A stretch of DNA of 64,000 nt from Bradyrhizobium cosmicum (GCF_007290395.2 NZ_CP041656.2:1798001-1862000), one strand, 5' to 3'; shown: positions 25,738 through 34,183, numbered from the stretch's first letter. Translations and numbers: made by a program. The notes: generated by a model from the letters alone, not told the origin.

Positions 25738-26748
25738 ATGATGAAGAGATTGATTGCGACCCTTGTTGTTTCCACGCTTGCGCTCACGGCGATGGCGCGT
25801 GCCGAGGACAAGCCGGCGAAGGTGACCGTCGGCTATCTGAACCTCGTGAACGCGCAGCTCGTCACCAAGCATCTCGGCCTGCTCGCCAAGGAGATGCCGG
25901 GCGTCGACATCAAATATGTCAAGGTCGGTGGCGGCGGCGACATGCTGCGGGCGATCGCCGGCAACGACGTCGACTTCGGCGGCCTCGGCAATCCGCCGAC
26001 CGCGATCGGCGCGACCCGGGCGCTGCCGATCAAGGGCATTCTGGTGATCAACCTGCTCGACTACGTCGAGTCGCTGGTGGTCCGCACCGACAAGAACATT
26101 ACGTCTCTCAAAGACCTCAAGGGCAAGACGGTCGCCGCGCCGTTCGGATCGACGACACATTATCTGCTGCTGCAGGCCCTGAAGGACGAGGGCGTCGATC
26201 CTGCCTCGCTGAAGATACTGGACCTCGCTCCGTCGGACATCGCGGCGGCATGGCTTCGCGGCGACATCGATGCCGCCTGGTTCTGGGAGCCCAACCTCGA
26301 CAAGGCCGTCAAGAACGGCGGCAAGATCCTCATTACCTCGGGCGAGATGACCAAGCGCGGCTATCCGACCTGGGATATCGGCGTCGTCATGAACGCGTTC
26401 GCGGAGAAATATCCGTCCTATGTCGAGAAGTTTATCAAGGCCGAGTGCGAGGGGATCGATTTCTGGCTGAAGAACCCGGAGAAGACGGCCGAGATCATCG
26501 CGGAGGAGCTGTCGCTTCCTCTTCCCGACGCGACACGGATGATGAAGGGCACCGGCATGGTTCCGTGCAGCAAGCAGCTTACGGAGGAATATCTCGGCAC
26601 ATCCGCGAAGAAGGGCAAGTTCGTCGATACGCTGATCTCGACTGCGGACTTCCTGGTGAAGCAGGAGCGGTTGCCGAGGTTGCTGCCGCGCGCCGACTTC
26701 GAAGCCTTCATCCAGCCTGTCTATCTGGAGAAAGTGGTCGGCCGTTGA
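25738..26748 (+). CDS. ABC transporter substrate-binding protein, TauA/NMT1-like
   Basis: 336-residue periplasmic binding protein. Signal peptide is about residues 1-22 (LIATLVVSTLALTAMARA). The mature protein shows KVTVGYLNLVNAQLVTKHLGLL, VDFGGLGNPPTAIGA, LKDLKGKTVAAPFGSTTHYLLLQALKDEGVD and AAWLRGDIDAAWFWEPNLDKAV, all typical of the TauA/SsuA fold. An ACCGAGGAGAGACC ribosome-binding region precedes the ATG. Family members bind taurine, sulfonates or nitrogenous compounds. The hydrolases on either side suggest a hydrolysable amide or carbamoyl compound here (inference). Confidence 0.88.
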   Translation: MMKRLIATLVVSTLALTAMARAEDKPAKVTVGYLNLVNAQLVTKHLGLLAKEMPGVDIKYVKVGGGGDMLRAIAGNDVDFGGLGNPPTAIGATRALPIKGILVINLLDYVESLVVRTDKNITSLKDLKGKTVAAPFGSTTHYLLLQALKDEGVDPASLKILDLAPSDIAAAWLRGDIDAAWFWEPNLDKAVKNGGKILITSGEMTKRGYPTWDIGVVMNAFAEKYPSYVEKFIKAECEGIDFWLKNPEKTAEIIAEELSLPLPDATRMMKGTGMVPCSKQLTEEYLGTSAKKGKFVDTLISTADFLVKQERLPRLLPRADFEAFIQPVYLEKVVGR

Positions 26749-26809
26749 GGCCGGCTGCCGGCGGGCTTGCCTCGCCGGCACCTCCCGTTCCCGCAAGCAT
26801 GTGACCGAC

Positions 26810-28165
26810 ATGGATATCTCCCCCCGGCACCTTCGTGCCGCCTACCGCGGTGGCGTGCTCAGGCCATCCGACGTGGCTGCGCATGTGTTGTCCCGCCTGA
26901 ACGCCGCCGACCAGAGCGGCGTCTGGATCTCGACGGCGAAACCCGAGAGCGTCATCGCCGCCGCCCGCGCGCTCGAGGCGCGGATCGGCGAGATCGACGC
27001 GCTGCCGCTCTATGGCCTCGTGTTCTCGGTCAAGGACTGCATCGACGTCGCGGGCGAGCAGACCACGTCGGCCTGTCCGGAATTTGCCTATGTCGCAAAG
27101 GATACGAGTCCCGTGGTGGCCGACGCCATCGCCGCCGGCGCGATCTATGTCGGCAAGACCAACATGGACCAGTTCGCGACCGGGCTCGTCGGTGTGCGCT
27201 CGCCCTACGGCATCGCGCGCAACCCGCACAATCCCGATTATATTCCCGGCGGCTCCAGCTCAGGCGCGGCGGTGTCGGTCGCGACCGGGACGTCGTCCTT
27301 TGCGTTCGGCACCGACACCGGCGGATCGGGCAGGGTGCCGGCGTCCTATTGCGGCGTCACCGGGTTCAAGCCCGCGCCCGGGGCCTTCAGCCAGCGCGGC
27401 ATGGTCTATGCGTGCCGGAGCTTCGATACCATATCGCTCTATACGCAGCAGCCGGACGATGCCTACGACATCTATCGCGTGCTGGCGCGGCACGATCCAG
27501 AGGACTGCTTTTCGCCGGTCGATTTTGCCGGCTGGACGGAGCAGGCGTCGCCGGCGCGCCCGCTGAAGATCGCGACGCCGCTCCTCGATCAGCTCAAATT
27601 CTTCGGCAACGTAGAGACGGAGCGGCTGTTCGGCGATGCGCTTCACAGGCTGCGTCGGCTCGATCTGCCGGTCACGCCGGTCGATTTCTCGCCGTTCACC
27701 TCGATCAACGATCTGATGTTCTTCGGGCCGTTCCTGGCCGAGCGGGATGTCTCGGTCGGCGCCTTCCTCGATGCCAATCCCGATGCCGGCGTCAGGATCG
27801 TGCGCAATCTCGTCATTGGCAGCCGGAAGTTCACGGCCGCTGATACCTACCGCGCTCTTTATGAGGTGAAGGACGTCCAGCGTTCGCTTCGCGCGTTCTG
27901 GGAGAGGCACGACGCGCTGGTTGTTCCGACGGTCGGCACCATCCTCAGCATCGCTGATGTTGCGCGTGATCCGCTGACGGCGAATTTCAACAACGGCTAC
28001 TATACCAACTACGCCAATCCGCTCGGGCTCGCCGCCATCGCGGTGCCGAATGCGGTGACCGGGGCCGGCGTGCCCTACGGCGTCACCTTTCTGGCGCCGG
28101 CCGGGCGGGAGCGCCTGCTCACCGACCTGGCCTGCGCATTCACAGGAGCGGCGGCCCGGCCTTGA
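26810..28165 (+). CDS. Amidase-signature hydrolase, allophanate-hydrolase-like
   Basis: 451-residue serine amidase. The Ser-cisSer-Lys triad is visible: K75 in FSVKDCIDVAG, the serine stretch in IPGGSSSGAAVSV (about 149-151), and the nucleophile S173 in FGTDTGGSGRVPASYCG. PASYCGVTGFKPAPGAFSQRGM is close to the amidase half of allophanate hydrolases (AtzF), but the C-terminal domain of the about 600-residue AtzF is absent. An in-frame GTG three codons upstream (26801) is an alternative start. It follows the binding-protein gene by 61 bp in the same operon, and probably releases ammonia or an amine from the imported compound (inference). Confidence 0.85.
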   Translation: MDISPRHLRAAYRGGVLRPSDVAAHVLSRLNAADQSGVWISTAKPESVIAAARALEARIGEIDALPLYGLVFSVKDCIDVAGEQTTSACPEFAYVAKDTSPVVADAIAAGAIYVGKTNMDQFATGLVGVRSPYGIARNPHNPDYIPGGSSSGAAVSVATGTSSFAFGTDTGGSGRVPASYCGVTGFKPAPGAFSQRGMVYACRSFDTISLYTQQPDDAYDIYRVLARHDPEDCFSPVDFAGWTEQASPARPLKIATPLLDQLKFFGNVETERLFGDALHRLRRLDLPVTPVDFSPFTSINDLMFFGPFLAERDVSVGAFLDANPDAGVRIVRNLVIGSRKFTAADTYRALYEVKDVQRSLRAFWERHDALVVPTVGTILSIADVARDPLTANFNNGYYTNYANPLGLAAIAVPNAVTGAGVPYGVTFLAPAGRERLLTDLACAFTGAAARP

Positions 28166-28234
28166 GCTTTCGCGGCGCGTTGCAATCCGATCCGGGAACT
28201 CCTAGCCTTCGAGCCGTCACTCGAAGGGAGACCG

Positions 28235-28966
28235 ATGGTGGAGCGCAGTCATGCGCATGAGGTGGCCGATCCAGGTGAGCCGTGCGCCGAGCTGCGAAGG
28301 GCCGGGACCGGACGTTACGTGCTGAAGGCGCTGGACAAGCCCGATCTGGACCTGGTGATGCGCACCGGCAGGCTGGCCACCTACCAGAACCGCGAATATC
28401 TATTGCGGGAAGGCGAGCCCGCGGACGGCATCCACATCATCCTGAACGGGGTCGTCGAAAGCACCCATGCGGGCACGCAGGGGCGCGAGCTGATGCTGGC
28501 GACCTGGGAGGCCGGCGATTTCGTCGGAGCTCCCTACATTCTCGGCGATCACCGCCACAGCTGGTCGGCCCGCGCGCTTGGGCGCGTCGAGGCCCTGCAT
28601 CTCGACCAGGATGCGATCCGCACGCTGATCGCGCAGTCGCCGTCGTTTGCGGTCGCACTGATCGAATGCCTGGGCTTCAAGGGCGAGACCTATTCGATGC
28701 TGGCGCAGACGCTGGCGGGGCAAAAGGCGGCCGAACGGCTGGTGCTGCTTCTGGTCAAGCTGTGCGAGAACGCGGCGCAGGACGAGAGCGGCCCGATCTC
28801 GCTCGGCCGCGTGACGCAGGCCAATCTCGCGCGCATGATCGGCGCGACGCGGCAGTCGATCAGCCTGATCCTCAATCGCCTCCAGGACGACGGCATCATC
28901 GCGACCGGTCCGACCAAGATGGTGGTCAACGATCTCACGGCGCTGAGGAGGCAGGTGACGGACTAG
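28235..28966 (+). CDS. Crp/Fnr-family transcriptional regulator
   Basis: 243-residue DNA-binding protein. The cyclic-nucleotide-type sensor domain (residues about 35-150) includes LLREGEPADGIHIILNGVVESTHAGTQGRELMLATWEAGDFVGAPYIL. The C-terminal winged helix is LGRVTQANLARMIGATRQSISLILNRLQDDGIIATG. There is no N-terminal cysteine cluster of Fnr type, so oxygen sensing by an iron-sulfur cluster is unlikely. It follows the amidase gene by 69 bp on the same strand, with its own GAAGGGAGA site, and may control the preceding hydrolase/transport cluster. Confidence 0.88.
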   Translation: MVERSHAHEVADPGEPCAELRRAGTGRYVLKALDKPDLDLVMRTGRLATYQNREYLLREGEPADGIHIILNGVVESTHAGTQGRELMLATWEAGDFVGAPYILGDHRHSWSARALGRVEALHLDQDAIRTLIAQSPSFAVALIECLGFKGETYSMLAQTLAGQKAAERLVLLLVKLCENAAQDESGPISLGRVTQANLARMIGATRQSISLILNRLQDDGIIATGPTKMVVNDLTALRRQVTD

Positions 28967-29583
28967 GGCTTGTACTTATAGACGTCAGATTCCGAGGGCC
29001 AAGCAGAAGTTGCCCCGCTTGGTCGGCATCGACTGCTTATGACCCCTAGCCGAGCCAGTTCGAGCGGCTTCAAGTCGGGCTATCTGAGCTTCTGTGCCGA
29101 CCCGCGTGGAGGTCGGACATCACCTATGGCGGGGATCCTTTGTAGTGGCGAAAAGTCGACTTTCCAAAGATCAAGTTCAAACAGCTCGTCGCGCTGATCG
29201 AGGTTCAAGGCGACCGATACTAGCACTCCATCGGCATCGTCAAATTCGGCTTCGCCAATACATCGGCCAAGACGCCGGTCTGCGGCACCGGCGAAGAGAA
29301 GGCTACCCATCCCACCGTCGTTCATGTCCTCTACGAGGCCAAAATGTCCCTGCAAGGGTGAATGCTGACCTAGAATAAAAGCAACCAAATCACGCTCTTT
29401 GGGGGTGAGGGGGCGTGGCATCTTCTTTTTCCCAGAGGCTAGCGTGCATTGGCTATATCACACCGTCGCTCGCGATGCCCGCTTCTGACCCCAAGGCGGA
29501 AGTCCTGCGACGTTTCGCTTTCGCGCCGCTATCGGGGCATAGCAGGCGTCAGACGGCATTCCCGATTTATGGGTACAAGCCCT
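28965..29583. other. Accessory islet bounded by an 11-bp inverted repeat
   Basis: AGGGCTTGTAC at 28965-28975, starting inside the Crp-family stop codon, is matched by its exact inverse GTACAAGCCCT at 29573-29583. The enclosed 619 bp look less GC-rich than the surroundings. They hold one small gene (29080-29421) plus degenerate intergenic sequence with related phrases GACTGCTTATGACCCC (29031-) and CCGCTTCTGACCCCAAGGC (29479-). No transposase is seen. This may be a small insertion or a decayed repeat-bounded remnant. Confidence 0.35.
29080..29421 (-). CDS. Small protein, possibly DUF6984
   Basis: 113-residue protein starting MPRPLTPKERDLVAFILGQH, a pattern I associate with the DUF6984 group. 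The middle (GSLLFAGAADRRLGRCIGEAEFDDADGVLVSVALNLDQRDELFELDLWKVDFSPL) is consistent with a small beta-rich fold; the function is unknown. No signal peptide or membrane segment is visible. It lies inside the repeat-bounded islet and its composition looks less GC-biased than the neighbouring genes. Its C-terminus (RPPRGSAQKLR) may differ from homologues. Confidence 0.5.
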   Translation of the reverse strand: MPRPLTPKERDLVAFILGQHSPLQGHFGLVEDMNDGGMGSLLFAGAADRRLGRCIGEAEFDDADGVLVSVALNLDQRDELFELDLWKVDFSPLQRIPAIGDVRPPRGSAQKLR

Positions 29584-29604
29584 GGCGCAGGCTGCTGCGC
29601 AAAG

Positions 29605-29946
29605 TCATGTCGAGGTCGGCTTCGACGGTGCGGGGACCAGCCCCATGCAACGCTGCACCTCGGCCGGGACGTTGTAGGTCCGCATGATGTGGCGGCTGTC
29701 GCGGAGGCCGGATGACTCCCGTTGCACCACCAACATCCAGAGCGCTTGCCCTGCTTCCATTACCAGCTTGCGCCTCGCCGCCTGCATGGAGGCCGGCACC
29801 TCCGGGAGCGCATGGGCGGCGTCGAACTCGCGCAAGCGTGTGAGCGCCTGTTCGAGCGTGCGGCCCATCCGTCCAAGCGCGGAGGCCTGTTCCTGAACGA
29901 TCTCGTAGTGGAGGATATCGACGGGCGGGCGAAGATCACGGGACAT
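29605..29946 (-). CDS. Small helical protein, possibly DUF6665
   Basis: 113-residue, mostly helical protein. RPPVDILHYEIVQEQASALGRMGRTLEQALTRL and RRKLVMEAGQALWMLVVQRESSGLRDSRHIMRTYNVPAEVQRCMG fit a rhizobial family I recall as DUF6665; the function is unknown. The start is the ATG at 29944-29946. An upstream in-frame start would only add sequence antisense to the region next to the TetR gene. It lies 53 bp beyond the TetR gene stop codon on the same strand, so it may be co-transcribed. Confidence 0.55.
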   Translation of the reverse strand: MSRDLRPPVDILHYEIVQEQASALGRMGRTLEQALTRLREFDAAHALPEVPASMQAARRKLVMEAGQALWMLVVQRESSGLRDSRHIMRTYNVPAEVQRCMGLVPAPSKPTST

Positions 29947-29999
29947 GAGCCCAAATATAGCGTCGCCCGAATGGCCTGCAACGCACGGCCGGCTTGTCG

Positions 30000-30635
30000 C
30001 TACTTCGGCCGATACGCCGCCAGGAACATCCGCGTCGCGCTGTCCACCACTTCGGTCATGCGCTCCTCCGACGGCGCGGGCGCGGCCTGGAACACGAAAG
30101 GCAGGAAGAGCGAGGCCTTGCACAGTTCCATGAACTGCGAGGCCGCCAGATCGCAATCGTCGATGGTGAGATCGCCGGAGGCAACATGGGCTTTGAGATA
30201 GTCCGACAGACGGTTGATGGTCTTGTCCAGCACGCGTCCATAATAGCGGCGGCCGACGTCAGGCATGCGCTCCGCAATCGCCATGACGGTGCGGATCGCC
30301 GATCCGCCGCCGGGCCGGCAGAGCAGGTGGATGTAGGCCCGGCCAAAATCCGTCAGCGTCGTCTCGGCATCGCGAGCGTGGTCGAAATTGAAAGCGACCT
30401 GGCCGTAATCGAGCGCCTCCTGTTCGAGGATGGCTTCGAACAGCGCGCATTTGTCGGCGAAGTAGACGTAGAGCGTACCCTTGGAGACGGCGGCCGCGCG
30501 CGCGATCTCGCCCATGCTGGCGCCGTCAAAACCGAGATCCATGAACACCTTGCGGGCCCCGTCCAGGATCTGGCGGCGCTTGGAGCTGTCCTCCTCTTGG
30601 AGGACGTGCAGATGTTCGCGGCCGGCTACAACCAT
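30000..30635 (-). CDS. TetR-family transcriptional regulator
   Basis: 211-residue repressor-type regulator. The N-terminal helix-turn-helix reads RQILDGARKVFMDLGFDGASMGEIARAAAVSKGTLYVYFADKCALFEAIL, classic for TetR. The C-terminal ligand-binding half is of the AcrR/TetR_C type (YIHLLCRPGGGSAIRTVMAIAERMPDVGRRYYG). The ATG at 30633-30635 is my choice; an ATG at 30675-30677 would add 14 residues. It is divergent from an HlyD/MFS efflux pair, with a perfect operator-like palindrome in the intergenic region, so it probably represses that pump and is induced by one of its substrates. Confidence 0.9.
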   Translation of the reverse strand: MVVAGREHLHVLQEEDSSKRRQILDGARKVFMDLGFDGASMGEIARAAAVSKGTLYVYFADKCALFEAILEQEALDYGQVAFNFDHARDAETTLTDFGRAYIHLLCRPGGGSAIRTVMAIAERMPDVGRRYYGRVLDKTINRLSDYLKAHVASGDLTIDDCDLAASQFMELCKASLFLPFVFQAAPAPSEERMTEVVDSATRMFLAAYRPK

Positions 30636-30732
30636 TGGTTCAGCGTCTCGGAAGGTTTTGGATCGGGCCCAAACCATGAAACCCAAATAAAGGATTCGGG
30701 CCAGTACGGTCCGCTCGGGTATATTATCTATA

Positions 30733-30753
30733 TTGACCGAACCGTTCGGTCAA
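30733..30753. promoter_or_regulatory. TetR-type operator
   Basis: Perfect inverted repeat with arms TTGACCGAAC and GTTCGGTCAA around one central base. It lies between the divergent TetR gene and the HlyD gene, 78 bp before the latter. Arms of the TTGACCG/CGGTCAA kind are typical for TetR-family repressors of efflux pumps. Confidence 0.75.
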
Positions 30754-30830
30754 TGGTATTTGGGATAGGCGAGAGGGAAACCGGCCGCATAACGGCCGTC
30801 CTTGATCGCGCTATTTTTGGGGAGGCCTTT

Positions 30831-32150
30831 ATGGCCGTATCGAGAGACCAGGCTGCGCGCGTTCTTCGCCAGGAAGCGGTGGAGACGACGGCGGAGCAGG
30901 CGGGCAGTGACGTGACAACCGGAAAGTCCGCCGCGCTTGCCGAGCAGTTGCGCTCTCATGTGGCCGAGGAAGCCAAGCGCCGCGGCGAGGCGCCGGAGAA
31001 GCCCGTGACCGACAAGCCGGCCCCCGATGCAGCCGCGCCCGGCGCGCCTGCCGCCGGCAAGTCCGGCAAGCGCAAATTCGTCATGATGGGCATCGGCCTC
31101 GTGCTGGCGCTCGCGGCAGCCGGCTATGCCGGCTATTACACGCTGGTCGGCCGCTTCTATGTCTCGACCGACGACGCCTATGTCCGCGCCAACAACACCA
31201 TGCTGGGCGCGCGTGTCGCCGGCCACATCTCCTCGATCCTCGCCGGCGACAACACGTCGGTGCGCGCGGGCGACATCGTCCTGCGCATCGACGACGGCGA
31301 CTACAAGATCGCCGTCGATGCCGCCACGACGAAGATCGCGACCCAGCAGGCCACCATCGATCGCATCGGCCGACAGGTCGCCGCGCTCGACAGCCAGGTC
31401 GCGCAGGCCAAGGCGCAGCTGGTCTCGGCTGAGGCGGGCCTCAAGCGCGCAGACCTCGATTATGAGCGCCAGCAGGCACTGAACAGCAAGGGCTTTGCCT
31501 CGCGGGCGGTGTTCGAAACTTCGGAAGCCGGACGCGACCAGGGCGCCGCCGCGGTCAAGGCCGCGCAGGCCGCTTACGATGTCGCCGTCAGCAATGTCGA
31601 TGTCGCCAAGGCACAGCAGGCCGAAGCGCAGGCGCAGCTCGCCGAGCTCAAGACCTCGCTCGCCAAGGCCGAGCGCGATCTTGCCTTCACCGCCGTGCGT
31701 GCGCCGGTCGACGGTGTCTTCTCCAACCGTCTCGTCAGTGCCGGCGACTTCGTCGCTGTCGGTCAGCGGCTCGGCAATGTCGTGCCGCTCGACAATGTCT
31801 ATATCGACGCCAACTTCAAGGAAACGCAGTTGAAGCGCATCCGTCCCGGTCAGCCCGTGACGATCAAGGTCGATGCCTACGGCATGCGCAAGTTCTCCGG
31901 CGTCGTCGACAGCATCGCGGCGGGCTCGGGCTCGGTGTTCACGCTGCTGCCGCCCGACAACGCCACCGGCAACTTCACCAAGATCGTGCAGCGCGTGCCG
32001 GTCCGCATCCGCGTGCCGAAATCGGTCGCCAGGCAGAACCTGCTGCGTGCGGGCATGTCGGTCTATGCGACGGTCGACACCAACAAGGGCGCAGCCGACG
32101 CAGACAGCGAGATTGATCTCGACGATCCCACCATGGTCCATCCGCAATAA
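30831..32150 (+). CDS. HlyD/EmrA-family membrane fusion protein
   Basis: 439-residue periplasmic adaptor of a tripartite efflux pump. A cytoplasmic N-terminus of about 85 residues, rich in Ala, Glu and Lys, precedes the membrane helix (FVMMGIGLVLALAAAGYAGYY). The barrel-sandwich part is TDDAYVRANNTMLGARVAGHISSILAGDNTSVRAGDIVLRID. Long coiled-coil hairpins follow (QVAALDSQVAQAKAQLVSAEAGLKRADLDYERQQAL). VRAPVDGVFSNRLVSAGDFV and NVYIDANFKETQLKRIRPGQPVTIKVDAY are typical EmrA features. Start ATG 30831 follows GGGGAGG. It is followed by the matching MFS pump gene. The unusually long cytoplasmic tail is noteworthy. Confidence 0.9.
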   Translation: MAVSRDQAARVLRQEAVETTAEQAGSDVTTGKSAALAEQLRSHVAEEAKRRGEAPEKPVTDKPAPDAAAPGAPAAGKSGKRKFVMMGIGLVLALAAAGYAGYYTLVGRFYVSTDDAYVRANNTMLGARVAGHISSILAGDNTSVRAGDIVLRIDDGDYKIAVDAATTKIATQQATIDRIGRQVAALDSQVAQAKAQLVSAEAGLKRADLDYERQQALNSKGFASRAVFETSEAGRDQGAAAVKAAQAAYDVAVSNVDVAKAQQAEAQAQLAELKTSLAKAERDLAFTAVRAPVDGVFSNRLVSAGDFVAVGQRLGNVVPLDNVYIDANFKETQLKRIRPGQPVTIKVDAYGMRKFSGVVDSIAAGSGSVFTLLPPDNATGNFTKIVQRVPVRIRVPKSVARQNLLRAGMSVYATVDTNKGAADADSEIDLDDPTMVHPQ

Positions 32151-32195
32151 GCGCTGTGACATGAGCCGCGCCGCCGCGTCGAATGCAGGTGCGCA

Positions 32196-32303
32196 CCCTC
32201 TCCCGCTTGCGGGAGAGGGTGTCTCCGCATTGGGACAATCCCCAAGCGGAAAGAACCCTCACCCGGCGCTTCGCGCCGACCTCTCCCGCTTGCGGGAGAG
32301 GTG
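32196..32303. repeat. Intergenic palindromic repeat (family A)
   Basis: CCCTCTCCCGCTTGCGGGAG occurs once at each end of a 108-bp element, with AACCCTCACCCGGCGCTTCG between. It separates the HlyD and MFS genes of one operon, 37 bp before the MFS start. Confidence 0.8.
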
Positions 32304-32340
32304 CATCCAATCCGCAGCGTGCTCTAACCCGAGCTGAACA

Positions 32341-33924
32341 ATGGCCACCGCCACCACCGCCTCGCCTGACATGATGGCGAACCCCGCTTCGGAGCGCATC
32401 GCGCCGAAGCGGCTGTTCGCCTTCATCATCATGGTGTTCGGGATGTTCATGTCGATCCTGGACATCCAGATCGTCTCGGCATCCCTCAGCGAAATCCAGG
32501 CCGGACTGTCGGCCAGCTCCAGCGAAGTCGCCTGGGTCCAGACCGCCTATCTGATCGCCGAAGTCATCGCGATCCCGCTGTCGGGATTCCTGTCGCGCGC
32601 TTTCGGCACCCGGTTGTTGTTCGCGATCTCGGCGGCCGGCTTCACGGTTTCGAGCCTGCTTTGCGGCTTTGCCACCACTATCGAGGAGATGATCCTCTGG
32701 CGCGCGCTGCAGGGCTTCCTGGGCGCCGGCATGATCCCGACGGTGTTCGCCTCGGCCTATACCGTGTTCCCGCGCTCCAAATTCCATATCGTAGGTCCCA
32801 TCATCGGCCTCGTTGCGACGCTCGCGCCGACCATCGGGCCGACGGTCGGCGGCTACATCACCGACCTGATGTCGTGGAACTGGCTGTTCTTCATCAACGT
32901 CGTGCCCGGCATCGGCATCACCATCGGCGTGCTGGCGCTCGTTGATTTCGACGAGCCGCATTTCGAACTGCTCGACCGTTTCGACTGGTGGGGCCTGACG
33001 TTCATGGCCGGCTTCCTCGGCACGCTGGAATACGTGCTGGAGGAAGGTCCGCTCCATGCGTGGATGCAGGATACGTCCGTTGCGATCTGCGCCTGGATCT
33101 GCGCGATCTCGGCGATCGCCTTCTTCTGGCGCGTGTTCACGGCGGCCGAGCCGATCGTGAATTTGCGCACCTTCTCCAATCGCAATTTTGCGATCGGCTG
33201 CGTGCTGCAGTTCTGCATCGGCATCGGTCTCTACGGCCTGACCTACATCTATCCGCGCTACCTCGCCGAGGTGCGCGGCTACAGCGCGCTGATGATCGGC
33301 GAGACCATGTTCGTCTCCGGCATCACCATGTTCCTGATCGCGCCGCTGGTCGGCCGGCTGATGGTGAAGGTCGACATGCGCTACATGATCGCGTTCGGGC
33401 TGATCGTGTTCGCGATCGGCTCCTACCAGATGACATGGATCACCCGGGACTACGATTTCTACGAGCTGCTGATCCCGCAGATCCTGCGCGGCGTCGGCAT
33501 GATGTTCGCGATGGTCCCGACCAACAATATCGCGCTCGGCACGCTGGCGCCGGACAGGGTGAAGAACGCGAGCGGCCTCTTTAACCTGATGCGCAATCTC
33601 GGCGGCGCCGTGGGCCTGGCCGTCATCAACACCGTGCTCAACGACCGTACTGATCTGCACATCACCCGCCTCCAGGAGCGCGTCACCTGGGGCAATACGA
33701 CCGCGACCGAAACCCTGACCATGCTGCAGCAGAAGTTCCAGGGTCTCGGCGATGCCTCGCTGATGGCGATGAAGCAGCTCAGCCAGATCGTGCACCGCCA
33801 GGCCGTGGTGATGGGCTTTGGCGATGCGTTCTTCGTGCTCACGGTGTTTTATCTCGGCCTCAGCCTCCTGGTCACGCTGCTGAACAAGCCGGCGTCGCTG
33901 ACCGGCGGCGGCGACGCGCATTGA
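32341..33924 (+). CDS. MFS multidrug efflux transporter, EmrB/QacA (DHA2) type
   Basis: 527-residue inner-membrane drug:H+ antiporter with about 14 helices. Family signatures are VFGMFMSILDIQIVSASLSEIQAGLSAS (helix 1 with conserved Asp), AYLIAEVIAIPLSGFLSRAFGTRLLF (motif A region), and LQGFLGAGMIPTVFASAYTVFP with TIGPTVGGYITD (motif C) further on. It pairs with the upstream HlyD adaptor as an EmrAB-type tripartite pump exporting toxic compounds through an outer-membrane channel encoded elsewhere. It is controlled, by inference, by the divergent TetR protein. Confidence 0.92.
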   Translation: MATATTASPDMMANPASERIAPKRLFAFIIMVFGMFMSILDIQIVSASLSEIQAGLSASSSEVAWVQTAYLIAEVIAIPLSGFLSRAFGTRLLFAISAAGFTVSSLLCGFATTIEEMILWRALQGFLGAGMIPTVFASAYTVFPRSKFHIVGPIIGLVATLAPTIGPTVGGYITDLMSWNWLFFINVVPGIGITIGVLALVDFDEPHFELLDRFDWWGLTFMAGFLGTLEYVLEEGPLHAWMQDTSVAICAWICAISAIAFFWRVFTAAEPIVNLRTFSNRNFAIGCVLQFCIGIGLYGLTYIYPRYLAEVRGYSALMIGETMFVSGITMFLIAPLVGRLMVKVDMRYMIAFGLIVFAIGSYQMTWITRDYDFYELLIPQILRGVGMMFAMVPTNNIALGTLAPDRVKNASGLFNLMRNLGGAVGLAVINTVLNDRTDLHITRLQERVTWGNTTATETLTMLQQKFQGLGDASLMAMKQLSQIVHRQAVVMGFGDAFFVLTVFYLGLSLLVTLLNKPASLTGGGDAH

Positions 33925-33938
33925 GGCGACACGATCGG

Positions 33939-34040
33939 TGTCGTCGCCCGGCTTGACCGGGCGACCCAGTACGCCGAGACAGCGCGATCAGAACCGAGAA
34001 GCCCCGGCCTACTGGATTCCCCGCCTTCGCGGGGAATGAC
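33939..34040. repeat. Intergenic palindromic repeat (family E)
   Basis: TGTCGTCGCCCGGCTTGACC with GGTCAAGCCGGGCGAC-like inversion (CGCCCGGCTTGACCGGGCG), followed by ATTCCCCGCCTTCGCGGGGA. These are two adjacent hairpins after the MFS gene. They may end its transcript, but no T-tract follows. Confidence 0.6.
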
Positions 34041-34118
34041 AGCGGCGCTTTGCGAGGTCCTCCGTTCGAAGGAGCGGACCAAATTGCAACACTCGTCCGT
34101 GATCTTGCGCCGGCCCCG

Positions 34119-34147
34119 TTGCAAACCGAAAACGACACATCTATAAA
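34119..34147 (+). promoter_or_regulatory. Probable sigma-70-type promoter of the leader ORF and efflux genes
   Basis: TTGCAA (34119-34124), a 17-bp spacer and TATAAA (34142-34147). Transcription would start near 34154, about 30 bases before the leader ORF. Confidence 0.55.
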
Positions 34148-34183
34148 GCGCACCTCATTCATTCGAACCGAGAGGAGATTTGC

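Noticed and set aside
31975..33921. A 648-codon open frame antisense to the MFS transporter gene
   Set aside because: It is the codon-bias shadow of the transporter gene and crosses a palindromic repeat.
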